Part shown: in pieces, positions 24,498-32,837 of the stretch
How the letters are laid out: each line of letters opens with the position of its first letter
How positions within the stretch are numbered: position 1 is the stretch's first letter
Assembly: GCF_001646655.1 (NCBI RefSeq)
Contig: NZ_LPZN01000017.1
Location: forward strand, 1-64,000
Reading direction: 5' to 3'
Source: Rhodococcus gordoniae
GTDB lineage: Bacteria > Actinomycetota > Actinomycetes > Mycobacteriales > Mycobacteriaceae
DNA: 64,000 nucleotides
Notes under the pieces: generated by a model
Told to the model about the DNA's origin: nothing
Database searches by the model: none
Seen by the model: the letters and a program-made list of their open reading frames with translations, nothing else
Program-made: the position numbers and the translations under genes

Positions 24498-25232
24498 ATG
24501 ATCACCCCCTTCACCCCCGAACTGCTCGAACTCATCACCACCAACCGCACCGGCGGGCATCGTCCGCTGCTGTTCGCCAACGCCCGGATCATCACCGACG
24601 ACTCCCTGATCGGCGACTTCGACCGCGGCGATGTTCTTCTCGGGGGCTCTCGCGTGGTCGGCATCGGTCCGGGTCTGCTGACCGCAGCAGATGACGACGG
24701 CGCAATCGTCATCGACTGCGCCGGGTACGTCATCGTGCCGACGGTCGTCGACACCACTCGGCTGCGTGGCCTGAGTCCGACATCGTTCCGGTCACCGACC
24801 GCGATCGCACCCGGCAATCCGGCCGGTTTCGCGATCCTGTCCGCCGTATCCGGAGAATCGGAGTCCGCCGCGCTGCGTCGATTCCTCGCCGCCCCCGACA
24901 TTTCGCTCGTGCTCGTCGTCGACGGTGAGATCGTCCTGTGGGACGGACACCCGGTCGACGCCGGCCGTGCAGCAGATATCGAGGTTGCCCACACCGCCTC
25001 CGCGGACCGTTATCTCGGCACGTGGATCGACGAGAACGATTTCGTGCATCAGCACCTGACCGCGGACGGTCGCTACGACGAAACCCGCGGCGGACGCCCG
25101 CACGCCTACCAGGGCTCGTACTGGATCACCGGCGACCGCATCGACTACCGCGACGATCTCGGATTCTGGGCCTTCGGCGAATTCGCCGAAGGCGTCTTGC
25201 ATCACGCCGGTTACACCTTCCACCGCTCCTGA
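24498..25232 (+). CDS. barrel-less amidohydrolase sandwich fused to an Atu4866 domain
   Basis: A 244-aa protein. Residues about 22-85 (LLFANARIITDDSLIGDFDR, then GDVLLGGSRVVGIGPGL) match the N-terminal composite beta-sandwich of the amidohydrolase encoded next door. Residues about 104-165 (IAPGNPAGFAILSAVSG, LVLVVDGEIVLWDGHP) match its C-terminal sandwich strands. The whole catalytic barrel between them, with all metal ligands, is absent. Residues about 172-244 (YLGTWIDENDFVHQHLTADG, RYDETRGGRPHAYQGSYW) form an Atu4866-type small beta-barrel. It cannot be an active amidohydrolase. It is followed 27 bp later by the full amidohydrolase; it may serve as partner or binding protein. The role of Atu4866 domains is unknown. 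Confidence 0.75.
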   Translation: MITPFTPELLELITTNRTGGHRPLLFANARIITDDSLIGDFDRGDVLLGGSRVVGIGPGLLTAADDDGAIVIDCAGYVIVPTVVDTTRLRGLSPTSFRSPTAIAPGNPAGFAILSAVSGESESAALRRFLAAPDISLVLVVDGEIVLWDGHPVDAGRAADIEVAHTASADRYLGTWIDENDFVHQHLTADGRYDETRGGRPHAYQGSYWITGDRIDYRDDLGFWAFGEFAEGVLHHAGYTFHRS

Positions 25233-25259
25233 CCTGCCACCAACCCCCGAAAGCACACC

Positions 25260-26663
25260 ATGCCGAAGAATTCCCTCACCGAGTTCACCGCGGCCCGCGA
25301 CAGTGGCCGCCCGATCCTGCTGACCGGCGGCGCCGTCGTCACCATGGATCCCACCATCCCGGACCTCGACACCGGCGACGTCCTGCTCGTCGGCTCCCGA
25401 ATCACCGCAATCGGACCCGACCTGCGCTCCGATCCCGAGCACGGCGCCACCGCCGCAGCGGCCTTCGTCGTCGACACCCGCGGCGCGATCGTCGGCCCCG
25501 GCTTCGTCGACACCCACCGCCATGCCTGGGAGGCGCAACTGCGCCGCAGCATCCCCGACGTCGCCGACCTCGGCGAATACGTCATGTCGACCCTGGCCGG
25601 CGTCGCGCCGAACTACGCGCCGGAGGACATGTACATCGGGACCCGACTCGCCGCGCTGACGGCGCTCGACTCGGGTATCACCACCATGCTCGACTTCTCG
25701 CACAACTCACGCAGCTCCGCGCACTCCGATGCTGCGCTCAACGCGCTCATCGACACCGGAATCCGAGGAGTGCATGCCTCGATGGGCCCGCACTTCGGTG
25801 AGTGGGACCGCCAGTGGCCCGCTGACATGAACCGGTTGGTGAGCGATTTCCACGGCGCCGCAGATGGTCTCGTCACCGTGCGACTGGCCGCCCTGTCCAC
25901 CGACGAGATCGGCGGACCCGTCATCGCCTACGGACCCGAACTCGCCGCTCTCGCTCGCGAGCTCGACGTGTGGACGAGCATCGACGCGGTTTTCGGAGTG
26001 CCCTCGTCCGAGGCGATCCTGCGCTGGGCGCGGATGGGGATCCTCGATCCGACCCTCACACTGATCCACTCGACCGGACTGACCTCCGAAGCATGGTCGG
26101 CGATGGCAGATGCCGGTGTCACGGTCTCGCTCGCCCCGACCTCCGACGCCCAGATCGGCCTCGACACGGCGGTGCCCGCTGTGGACGAGGCCCTCGCCGT
26201 CGGGATCCGGCCGGGTCTGAGCATCGACGTGGAGGTCGCGCTCGCGAGCGACATGTTCACCCAGATGCGCACGCTGCACGCGATCCAGCGCATGCGTGCC
26301 ACGAACGCCACCTACGGAACGGAGGAGACCCGCAACCGGATCACCACTCGCGACGTCCTCGACTTCGCCACCCTGCAGGGCGCGCACGCCAACGCGCTCG
26401 ATCACGTCACCGGCTCCCTGACACCAGGGAAGGACGCCGACCTGCTCATCGTCCGTGCCGACGACGTCAACAACATGCCTCTCAACGATGCCGTCGGCAC
26501 CCTTGTGCTCGGCTCCGACGCACGCAACATCGACACCGTCCTCGTCGCCGGAAACCCACGCAAATGGGCGGGTTCGCTGGTAGGTGAGGACGTCGACGCC
26601 CTCCGCGAGGACGTGATCCGCTCTCGCGACCACATCACCCGACGGGTGGCGGCAGCACTGTGA
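25260..26663 (+). CDS. amidohydrolase-family protein (TRZ/ATZ-like)
   Basis: A 467-aa metal-dependent hydrolase with N- and C-terminal sandwich strands around a barrel. The HxH motif is at His86/His88 (VDTHRHAW), the barrel His is in LIHSTGL, and the metal Asp is in GLSIDVEVALASDMF. Where the family usually has a fourth ligand His after the HxH strands, this protein reads LDVWTSIDAVFG with no His, which is unusual. The relatives deaminate or dechlorinate ring compounds or hydrolyse amides. It sits between the sandwich/Atu4866 fusion and a lone Atu4866 gene, all on one strand. The substrate is unknown. Confidence 0.85.
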   Translation: MPKNSLTEFTAARDSGRPILLTGGAVVTMDPTIPDLDTGDVLLVGSRITAIGPDLRSDPEHGATAAAAFVVDTRGAIVGPGFVDTHRHAWEAQLRRSIPDVADLGEYVMSTLAGVAPNYAPEDMYIGTRLAALTALDSGITTMLDFSHNSRSSAHSDAALNALIDTGIRGVHASMGPHFGEWDRQWPADMNRLVSDFHGAADGLVTVRLAALSTDEIGGPVIAYGPELAALARELDVWTSIDAVFGVPSSEAILRWARMGILDPTLTLIHSTGLTSEAWSAMADAGVTVSLAPTSDAQIGLDTAVPAVDEALAVGIRPGLSIDVEVALASDMFTQMRTLHAIQRMRATNATYGTEETRNRITTRDVLDFATLQGAHANALDHVTGSLTPGKDADLLIVRADDVNNMPLNDAVGTLVLGSDARNIDTVLVAGNPRKWAGSLVGEDVDALREDVIRSRDHITRRVAAAL

Positions 26664-26686
26664 AGACCGTGAAGGAAGCGAAGAAC

Positions 26687-26938
26687 ATGAAGCAGGAACA
26701 ACACCCGTTCGTCGGACTGTGGGTGACCGCCGACGGGAACATCCGCCAACGTCTCCTCCCGGAGGGACGATACGTCGAGGCCCGCGGGAGCCGGGAGGCC
26801 GCCTACACCGGTGACTACCGGATCGACGGCACGATGATCTATTACCGCGACGATACCGGGTTCTCCGCCGACGGAGAGTTCCGCGGCGACGTCCTGTACC
26901 ACGCGGGAATGGTCATGCACCGAGACCCGATCGGGTGA
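26687..26938 (+). CDS. Atu4866-domain protein
   Basis: An 83-aa single-domain protein: FVGLWVTADGNIRQRLLPEG, RYVEARGSREAAYTGDYRID, DDTGFSADGEF, HAGMVMH. It matches the whole Atu4866 family (a small beta-barrel of unknown function) and the C-terminal domain of the fusion at 24498-25232. The ATG at 26687 has GAAGGAAG eight bases upstream; a GTG at 26660 overlapping the previous stop is also in frame. It ends the operon, before a strong hairpin. Confidence 0.8.
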   Translation: MKQEQHPFVGLWVTADGNIRQRLLPEGRYVEARGSREAAYTGDYRIDGTMIYYRDDTGFSADGEFRGDVLYHAGMVMHRDPIG

Positions 26939-26970
26939 AGCCCTCGTCGAACTGACACCGGTAACCCGCA

Positions 26971-27011
26971 GAGGAGGCTTGCACTCGAATGTGCAGGGTG
27001 CAAGTCTCCTC
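26971..27011 (+). terminator. hairpin ending the amidohydrolase/Atu4866 operon
   Basis: GAGGAGGCTTGCAC (26971-26984) pairs with GTGCAAGTCTCCTC (26998-27011), 13 of 14 positions Watson-Crick plus one wobble, with a 13-nt loop. It lies 33 bp after the last stop. There is no T-run after it. Confidence 0.6.
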
Positions 27012-27389
27012 GCCCCGACAACGGAACACCGCTCGTCTGATCGATACGGAAGCGTATCGACCAGCCTTGTACGAAAGGCCTTGTACGGAGGATGTTCTCT
27101 CAGGTCCTCCGAGTTCCGGACAGCAGTCGAGCAGGTCGAATCCCCGCAATGGTGTAGGTGTAGCGCTGTGCCACCGGCCGACCTCGAAGTCGCTCCGCGC
27201 CGAGGCAATGGAGAGACCGGCCGCAGCTCAGGCCGCGGAAACTCCCCACCAGAAACCGCCGTTGAACCGCCCAGCGGACAGCGGTCCCGAAGCCTGATGG
27301 TTCAGGATTCGACTCACATCGAGGGTCTGCTTGTGGGTCGGGAGCGGGCCGATGTACTTTTCGCCGAGAGTTTCGCACGGTTCGGCCAC

Positions 27390-27480
27390 GACGTCGCGTC
27401 GGAACACGGCGTGATCGTCCTGATGCGCACACTCACAATGGAACTGGCTCCGCACTCGATCCGCGTCGTGGCGTCCCTGC
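27390..27480 (+). pseudogene. SDR fragment in a gene-poor stretch
   Basis: The frame near 27402-27470 reads SEHGVIVLMRTLTMELAPHS, the Tyr-x3-Lys helix region of mycofactocin-type SDRs (compare YTSAKHGLVGLTKTAAIELG in the intact gene at 28604). The catalytic Tyr and Lys are gone. The rest of 27012-27713 has no other recognisable gene, so it seems to be the residue of an old SDR copy. Confidence 0.5.
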
Positions 27481-27713
27481 CACCGGACCGAATTCCGCAG
27501 TCGCGGTTTCGCGCAGAACCAGGGAGATCCGCAAGGAACGGTCACAACTCGAACATGGGTCTACCAGGCATGCTCGTCGCACCGTCCCCCGCGCTTCCCC
27601 GCCGGGCCGACCGACGGGTTCGATGATCAAGGTAATGTAGTTTCGCCACAGCACTATCCGCATCGGATCACCGAATACCTGGGCAGGGTATCGAATTCTC
27701 GCAGGACAACGAC

Positions 27714-28103
27714 ATGCGCAACGCTTTGCCGCAACGACGACCTCGTGCGGTGTACTCGGTCGGCATCGAACCGGATGTCCGGTTCTCTCTTGCCAACGAA
27801 CGCACCGCCCTGGCATGGGTTCGCACCGCTCTGGCCCTGATCGCCGGAGGAGTCACCTTGACGACAGTGGCCGGGCTGACACCATTCCCGCTGGTCATCT
27901 ACGGCCTGTCGCTCGTCGCGTGCGTCGCAGGGGGCCTACTCGCACTGCTGGCACTGGTGTCGTGGCGTCGCAACGAACGCGCGCTGAGGATGAATCTCCC
28001 CCTGCCTGCCCCGCTGGCGCTTCCCTGGCTGGTCACGGCAATCGCCATCGTATCCGTGGGATTGACCGTGTTCGCCGTGACGGCACTCGCGCTCTCGTTA
28101 TGA
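27714..28103 (+). CDS. DUF202 (YidH-type) membrane protein
   Basis: A 129-aa protein with the DUF202 signature FSLANERTALAWVRTALAL near residues 24-42, followed by three membrane helices and an Arg-rich loop (SWRRNERALR). DUF202 proteins occur in bacteria and fungi without an established biochemical role. The stop overlaps the start of the second DUF202 gene by 4 bp, so the two form a coupled pair. Confidence 0.85.
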   Translation: MRNALPQRRPRAVYSVGIEPDVRFSLANERTALAWVRTALALIAGGVTLTTVAGLTPFPLVIYGLSLVACVAGGLLALLALVSWRRNERALRMNLPLPAPLALPWLVTAIAIVSVGLTVFAVTALALSL

Positions 28104-28411
28104 CGGGCGATCCCGGACTCCAGCCTCAACGCACCGCATTGGCATGGCAACGCACCGGACTGGCGGTGGGAGTAACCTACACGATTCTCGTTCTTGCCAT
28201 CATTCGACATCTCGCTGTTCCGCTTGCAATGGTCGTTCTACTTATCGGCACAGCGTTTCTCGGTCTTGCCGCTCGTCGCTTCCCGACGGGCCGAGACCGC
28301 ACGGTCGAAACACTGCAGGTGTGGCCCGTGCTGGTTGCTACTACGACCTTTGCGGTGATCGCCGCGGTCATCGGTTCGACGCTCGCCGCCTGGTCGGCAT
28401 TCGGGCGATAG
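28100..28411 (+). CDS. second DUF202 membrane protein
   Basis: A 103-aa protein starting MTGDPGLQPQRTALAWQRTG, the DUF202 signature at its N-terminus, then three helices. It starts within the stop of the upstream DUF202 gene (ATGA). Such tandem pairs are common in actinobacteria and may form a hetero-oligomer; that is an inference. Confidence 0.85.
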   Translation: MTGDPGLQPQRTALAWQRTGLAVGVTYTILVLAIIRHLAVPLAMVVLLIGTAFLGLAARRFPTGRDRTVETLQVWPVLVATTTFAVIAAVIGSTLAAWSAFGR

Positions 28412-28603
28412 CCCGACGCAGCCCTACCCTCACCAGCAAATCCACACCAGGTGAACGATCCTCGTCCCCGCCGCGAGCATCCGACCTGACCATCATGGCC
28501 GGTCGCACCGGGACCGATGCAGTCCGGTCATCGGAACCGAGCGACAAGTTCACAGGAAACCTGTCTACCCTGCGTGGACATCGGATGATACGGAAGGATT
28601 CGG

Positions 28604-29416
28604 ATGGCACTGCTCGAGAACAAGGTCGCGTTCGTCACCGGTGCTGCACGCGGTCAGGGACGCAATCATGCCGTGCGCTTCGCGCAGCAGGGCGCCGATA
28701 TCATCGCGTTCGACCTCTGCGCCTCGGTATCCGACGATGTCGGTTACCCCCCTTCCACCCCCGAGGACCTCGCGGAGACCGCGCGTCTGGTCCGTGCCGA
28801 AGGTCGCGACATCCTCACTGTCGTCGGTGACGTGCGAGAACTGGCCGCACTGCAGGCCGCCGTCGACGCGGGAGTCGAACGCTTCGGCCGTCTCGACGTC
28901 GTGGTAGCCAATGCCGGTATCTCGACATGGAATCGCTTCTGGGAGATGCCCGAAGAGCAGTGGATCACCATGATCGATATCAATCTCAACGGGGTGTGGC
29001 GCACCCTCTCGGCCTCGGTACCCGCCATGATCCAAGGTGGACGCGGCGGATCGATCATCGTCGTCAGTTCCGCCGCCGGCATCAAGGCCGGACCCGGCGC
29101 ATCCCATTACACATCCGCCAAGCACGGTCTTGTGGGCCTGACGAAAACCGCGGCGATCGAACTGGGAGAGTTCGGCATTCGAGTCAACTCGGTTCACCCC
29201 GGCGCGGTGGACACCCCGATGGGGCAGGATGCGAACGTCGGCCGGTTGCTTGCGCGACACCCACGCTACGTCGACAGTTACAAGTGGCCCTTGGCAGGCT
29301 TGAACAAGTGCAGCGTGGACGATGTCACAGACGCCGTGCTGTATCTCGCGAGCGACCGGGCGCGAGCGATTACCGGCTCGCAGATGGTACTGGACCTGGG
29401 AATCACCACGATCTGA
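28604..29416 (+). CDS. mycofactocin-coupled SDR family oxidoreductase
   Basis: A 270-aa SDR. The TGAARGQGRNHAVRFAQQGA motif with an Asn/His after the Gly loop, an insertion before NAG (VSDDVGYPPSTPEDLAETAR), catalytic Ser (VSSAAG) and Tyr-x3-Lys (HYTSAKH), and the end LYLASDRARAITG fit the mycofactocin-dependent group, whose members keep NAD tightly bound and pass electrons to mycofactocin (family knowledge). Rhodococci and mycobacteria carry many. It sits alone, 190 bp after the DUF202 pair; the substrate is probably an alcohol. Confidence 0.85.
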   Translation: MALLENKVAFVTGAARGQGRNHAVRFAQQGADIIAFDLCASVSDDVGYPPSTPEDLAETARLVRAEGRDILTVVGDVRELAALQAAVDAGVERFGRLDVVVANAGISTWNRFWEMPEEQWITMIDINLNGVWRTLSASVPAMIQGGRGGSIIVVSSAAGIKAGPGASHYTSAKHGLVGLTKTAAIELGEFGIRVNSVHPGAVDTPMGQDANVGRLLARHPRYVDSYKWPLAGLNKCSVDDVTDAVLYLASDRARAITGSQMVLDLGITTI

Positions 29417-29475
29417 CCCTCCACGCCGGACCGCAATGTCGGTCGAACGGATGCGCTCATCCCGTCACCGTCGAA

Positions 29476-29508
29476 GGCCCGCCCCGACGCGGGGCATCGG
29501 AGCGGGCC
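29476..29508. terminator. hairpin between convergent SDR and glutamate dehydrogenase
   Basis: GGCCCGC (29476-29482) pairs with GCGGGCC (29502-29508), and an inner CCCG/CGGG stem strengthens it. It lies between the stops of two convergent genes, where a two-way terminator is expected. Confidence 0.5.
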
Positions 29509-29523
29509 CGGTTCGTCGCTCGA

Positions 29524-32500
29524 TCATCGCTCCGTAGCGCGTACGAGCAAGCGCAGTTCCGCGCCGAGTGTGCACGCCCGCGGCAGATCGATCGACCCGC
29601 TCCCGCACAGTTCCCCCGTCACTCGTTTCACCCGAGCAATCGAATCCGGAACTCGACGCTGCCACCGACCCATGGTTTCGTCGACGACGTCGGAGTTCTC
29701 CGGATCGCGGTCACCGCGCAGGATCGCGGTGACGAGTTCGTGCCGAAGCCCGGCGAGGTCATCACGCACCGAGGCCGCCGCCATACTGTCCCACCACGTA
29801 CGGGTCGCCGACCCAGCGTCCGGATCGAAAGAAATACCGTCCAGTCCGAGAAGGGTTCCCGTCGCGGCATACATACCGGCGACCGTTCGGGTCCGGCAGC
29901 CCAGCGTGGACGCGGTATCCGCCAGGGCCAGACACTCTCCCATAAGCCGGAAATCCGGTGCCTCACCCAGTTCGGCGCCGACGAGCAGCTCCCCGACTCC
30001 GGCACGCAGCCGCACGATTTCGGAGGTCACCTCGGACAGCGACCGCATCCGCAGGAGCCACGAGGCCGTGTGCTCGATGAAATTCTGCACGGCTCCGAGA
30101 CGTTCCCAACGGTCGCCGCTCGGGGCCACCCGTTCTTGCGCGTCGGCCCACAATCGGTCGGTATCGAACACTGCCCGAACCACAGCGTATGCCCGGGCAA
30201 CCTCCGGTGTGCGCACACCGAGGCGCTCCTCGAACTGGTAGATCGTTCCGGGACCGATGCGGTCCACCAGTTCGGAGGCGATACGGGTCGCGATGATCTC
30301 ACGGCGCAGGGGGTGATGTCGGATTTCGTCCTGCACCGCGTGACGCATGGACTCGGGGAAGTACGCCACGGCGACGTCGGCGAAGAAGGGATCATCCGGT
30401 ACGTCCGAGTCGAGGAGATCCCGGCACACGATGTTCTTCGATCGTGCAAGCAGTACCGCGATCTCCGGTCTGGTCAACCCGCGACCGGAGTCGGCTCGCG
30501 CAGCCAGTTCCTGCACACTCGGCAACACCTCGGTGCTGCGCCGGAACCCACCCCCGCTCTCGAGGTGATCGATGAGGCGCTCGTGCCTACCGAGCAGCCG
30601 GGTTGCGCGGGAAACTGCGAGACCGAGTGCCACCGACTGGTCCCTGCTCATCCGCAGCACCGTTCGCGCCACCTCGTGGCGGGCGTCGTCGAGCAGTCGA
30701 TCTCGGTCGTTCGTCGTCAGGGTTCCGGCACGCCTGGCACATTCGAGCGCGATCTTCAGGTTCACCTCGGCGTCGGAGGTCGTCACGCCCGCGGCATTGT
30801 CGATGAAGTCCGCGTTGATACGCCCGCCTGCTGCGGCGAACTCGATGCGTGCCCGCTGCGTGAAACCGAGATTGCCTCCCTCGCCGACGACTCGGCACCG
30901 TAGTCGGGAGGCATCGACCCGTACGTCGTCATTGGCCGGATCTGCTGCATCGGTGTGGCTTTCGGAGGATGCCTTGATATAGGTGCCTACTCCTCCGTTC
31001 CAGAGCAGATCCACCGGCGCCGTCAGAAGCGCCTTGATCAACTCGTTCGGGGTGATCGTCGCATCGGACAATCCGAGCAGGCGTCGGGCTGCTTCCGGAA
31101 CGGTGATGGATTTCGCGGAACGCGACCACACTCCCCCTCCGGAAGAAAGCACCTTGCGGTCGAAATCGTCCCAACTCGAGCCCGGAAGCTCGAACAACCG
31201 ACGCCGCTCCGCATAAGCGCGGACCACGTCCGGTTCGGGGTCGAGGAAGATGTGCCGGTGATCGAAGGCGCCGACGAGTCGCAGATGGGGGGAAAGCAAC
31301 ATGCCGTTGCCGAAGACGTCACCCGACATGTCCCCGATGCCGACCACGGTCACTTCCGTGGTGTCCACGTCGGTGCCGAGATCGACGAAATGCTCACGAA
31401 CGGCAACCCACGCACCGCGGGCGGTTATCCCCATCTCCTTGTGGTCGTATCCGCTCGACCCCCCGGATGCGAAGGCATCACCGAGCCAGTAGTCGTACTC
31501 GGCAGCGATGGAGTTGGCCAGGTCCGAGAACCGGGCGGTGCCCTTGTCTGCGGCCACCACGAGGTAGGTGTCGTCCCCGCCGTGGACGGCGGTGCTTTCG
31601 GGGTGCACGACTCGGCCGTCGACGATGTTGTCGACGAGGTCGAGCATTCCCCGGACAAAGGTGGAATACGCTCGACCGGGAGAGATGTTCGACGTTTTCC
31701 GTACGAATGCGCCCTTGGCTCCACCCGGGACGACAAGTGCATTCTTGACCACCTGTGTCTTCATCAGACCGAGTACCTCGGTGCGATAGTCCTCCGGACG
31801 GTCCGAAAAGCGGATTCCGCCGCGGGCGACACCGTCGCTCCTTACATGGATGCCTTCCATCTCGTCCGAATGAACGAAGATCTCGCGGTACGGAACGACC
31901 GGTCCTGGGGCGGCGAAGCGAGCAGAGTCGAGCATGAACGCGCCGTACGGTTTCGGTTCACCGTCGGCGTCACGCTGGTACCAATTGGTACGCAGGGTCG
32001 CGGTGACGAACGATTCCAGGCTGCGCAGGATGCGGTCGTCGTCGAGGTTGTCCGCTGCACTGCGTCGTTCGGCGAGTAGTTGTTCGGCGGCGACGTCACG
32101 GTCGGTCGTGCCCGGCCGGAAACGTGTATCGAAGCAGGTGACGAGAGCTTCGACGAATTCCGCATGCCGGCAGAGTGTGTCGACGACGTACCGTTCCGAC
32201 ATCGCCAGGCCTGCCTGACGAGCGAAACGCGCAGCGGCCCGGACGAGGGCGATATCTCGTACGGTCACCTCGGCGACCACCGCAAGGCGGGAGTATCCGT
32301 CGACGACAGTGCGGTTCTGTACGTATGCATCGAAGACGGCTTCGACCCGGCGCGGTGAGTCCGCGGTCCACTCCTGTGGTGTGACGAACACGAATCGATG
32401 GGCCTGCTGGTTCGTCTCCTCCGTGGTCAGGGCGCAGTGATCGCCGATACGCAGGCCGAAGTGTTCGAACGTGTGCACGGCGTCGGCGAGCAACAGTTCC

Positions 32501-32661
32501 CGATCGGGCCATCGCACGACGGCGCACGCGGTGCCGGCGGGTAACGAGTCCTCTACGAACAGCAGGGCCGGCCCGTCGGCCGGAGACTGCACGAGCTGTC
32601 GAGCAACCGCCGCGACGTTCGCGGTTGTCGGTTCGTACGAGTGCGTGAGAGAGCTGGTCAT
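29524..32661 (-). CDS. NAD-specific glutamate dehydrogenase (large type)
   Basis: A 1045-aa enzyme that oxidatively deaminates glutamate to 2-oxoglutarate with NAD. Recognisable parts are GGIRFSDRPEDYRTEVLGLM and VVPGGAKGAFVRKTSN with the catalytic lysine region, the NAD-domain segment VTVVGIGDMSGDVFGNGML, and GNLGFTQRARIEFAAAGGRI near the C-terminal third. It is shorter than the 1600-aa GDH-180 enzymes of actinobacteria and corresponds to their core without most of the N-terminal ACT-like region. It is divergent from the GabT gene with 176 bp between; recycling the glutamate made by that transaminase fits its placement. The start is an ATG at 32661. Confidence 0.88.
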   Translation of the reverse strand: MTSSLTHSYEPTTANVAAVARQLVQSPADGPALLFVEDSLPAGTACAVVRWPDRELLLADAVHTFEHFGLRIGDHCALTTEETNQQAHRFVFVTPQEWTADSPRRVEAVFDAYVQNRTVVDGYSRLAVVAEVTVRDIALVRAAARFARQAGLAMSERYVVDTLCRHAEFVEALVTCFDTRFRPGTTDRDVAAEQLLAERRSAADNLDDDRILRSLESFVTATLRTNWYQRDADGEPKPYGAFMLDSARFAAPGPVVPYREIFVHSDEMEGIHVRSDGVARGGIRFSDRPEDYRTEVLGLMKTQVVKNALVVPGGAKGAFVRKTSNISPGRAYSTFVRGMLDLVDNIVDGRVVHPESTAVHGGDDTYLVVAADKGTARFSDLANSIAAEYDYWLGDAFASGGSSGYDHKEMGITARGAWVAVREHFVDLGTDVDTTEVTVVGIGDMSGDVFGNGMLLSPHLRLVGAFDHRHIFLDPEPDVVRAYAERRRLFELPGSSWDDFDRKVLSSGGGVWSRSAKSITVPEAARRLLGLSDATITPNELIKALLTAPVDLLWNGGVGTYIKASSESHTDAADPANDDVRVDASRLRCRVVGEGGNLGFTQRARIEFAAAGGRINADFIDNAAGVTTSDAEVNLKIALECARRAGTLTTNDRDRLLDDARHEVARTVLRMSRDQSVALGLAVSRATRLLGRHERLIDHLESGGGFRRSTEVLPSVQELAARADSGRGLTRPEIAVLLARSKNIVCRDLLDSDVPDDPFFADVAVAYFPESMRHAVQDEIRHHPLRREIIATRIASELVDRIGPGTIYQFEERLGVRTPEVARAYAVVRAVFDTDRLWADAQERVAPSGDRWERLGAVQNFIEHTASWLLRMRSLSEVTSEIVRLRAGVGELLVGAELGEAPDFRLMGECLALADTASTLGCRTRTVAGMYAATGTLLGLDGISFDPDAGSATRTWWDSMAAASVRDDLAGLRHELVTAILRGDRDPENSDVVDETMGRWQRRVPDSIARVKRVTGELCGSGSIDLPRACTLGAELRLLVRATER

Positions 32662-32837
32662 CTCCGTGTCCTTTCGCTCACCCCATAGGGCCGGGATGTG
32701 CCGTCAGTCTGCGGTCGGCGGCCCGGCACGCATATGTACGCAGCGTCCATCCACAGGCCTGATTTTCGACTTGATGTCCATGTCGTTCCGGCGTTCTCAC
32801 TCCTAAGGTTCGAGGAAACCGCTGAAGGGAGAAGACC

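Noticed and set aside
24170-24994. A minus-strand 274-codon frame under the Atu4866 fusion
   Set aside because: Composition is Ser/Arg-rich with no motif; the plus strand carries a family protein with its own partner genes.
28927-30903. A 658-codon plus-strand frame under the glutamate dehydrogenase
   Set aside because: It lies on the antisense strand of a well-supported family gene, has no protein pattern and begins inside the SDR gene.
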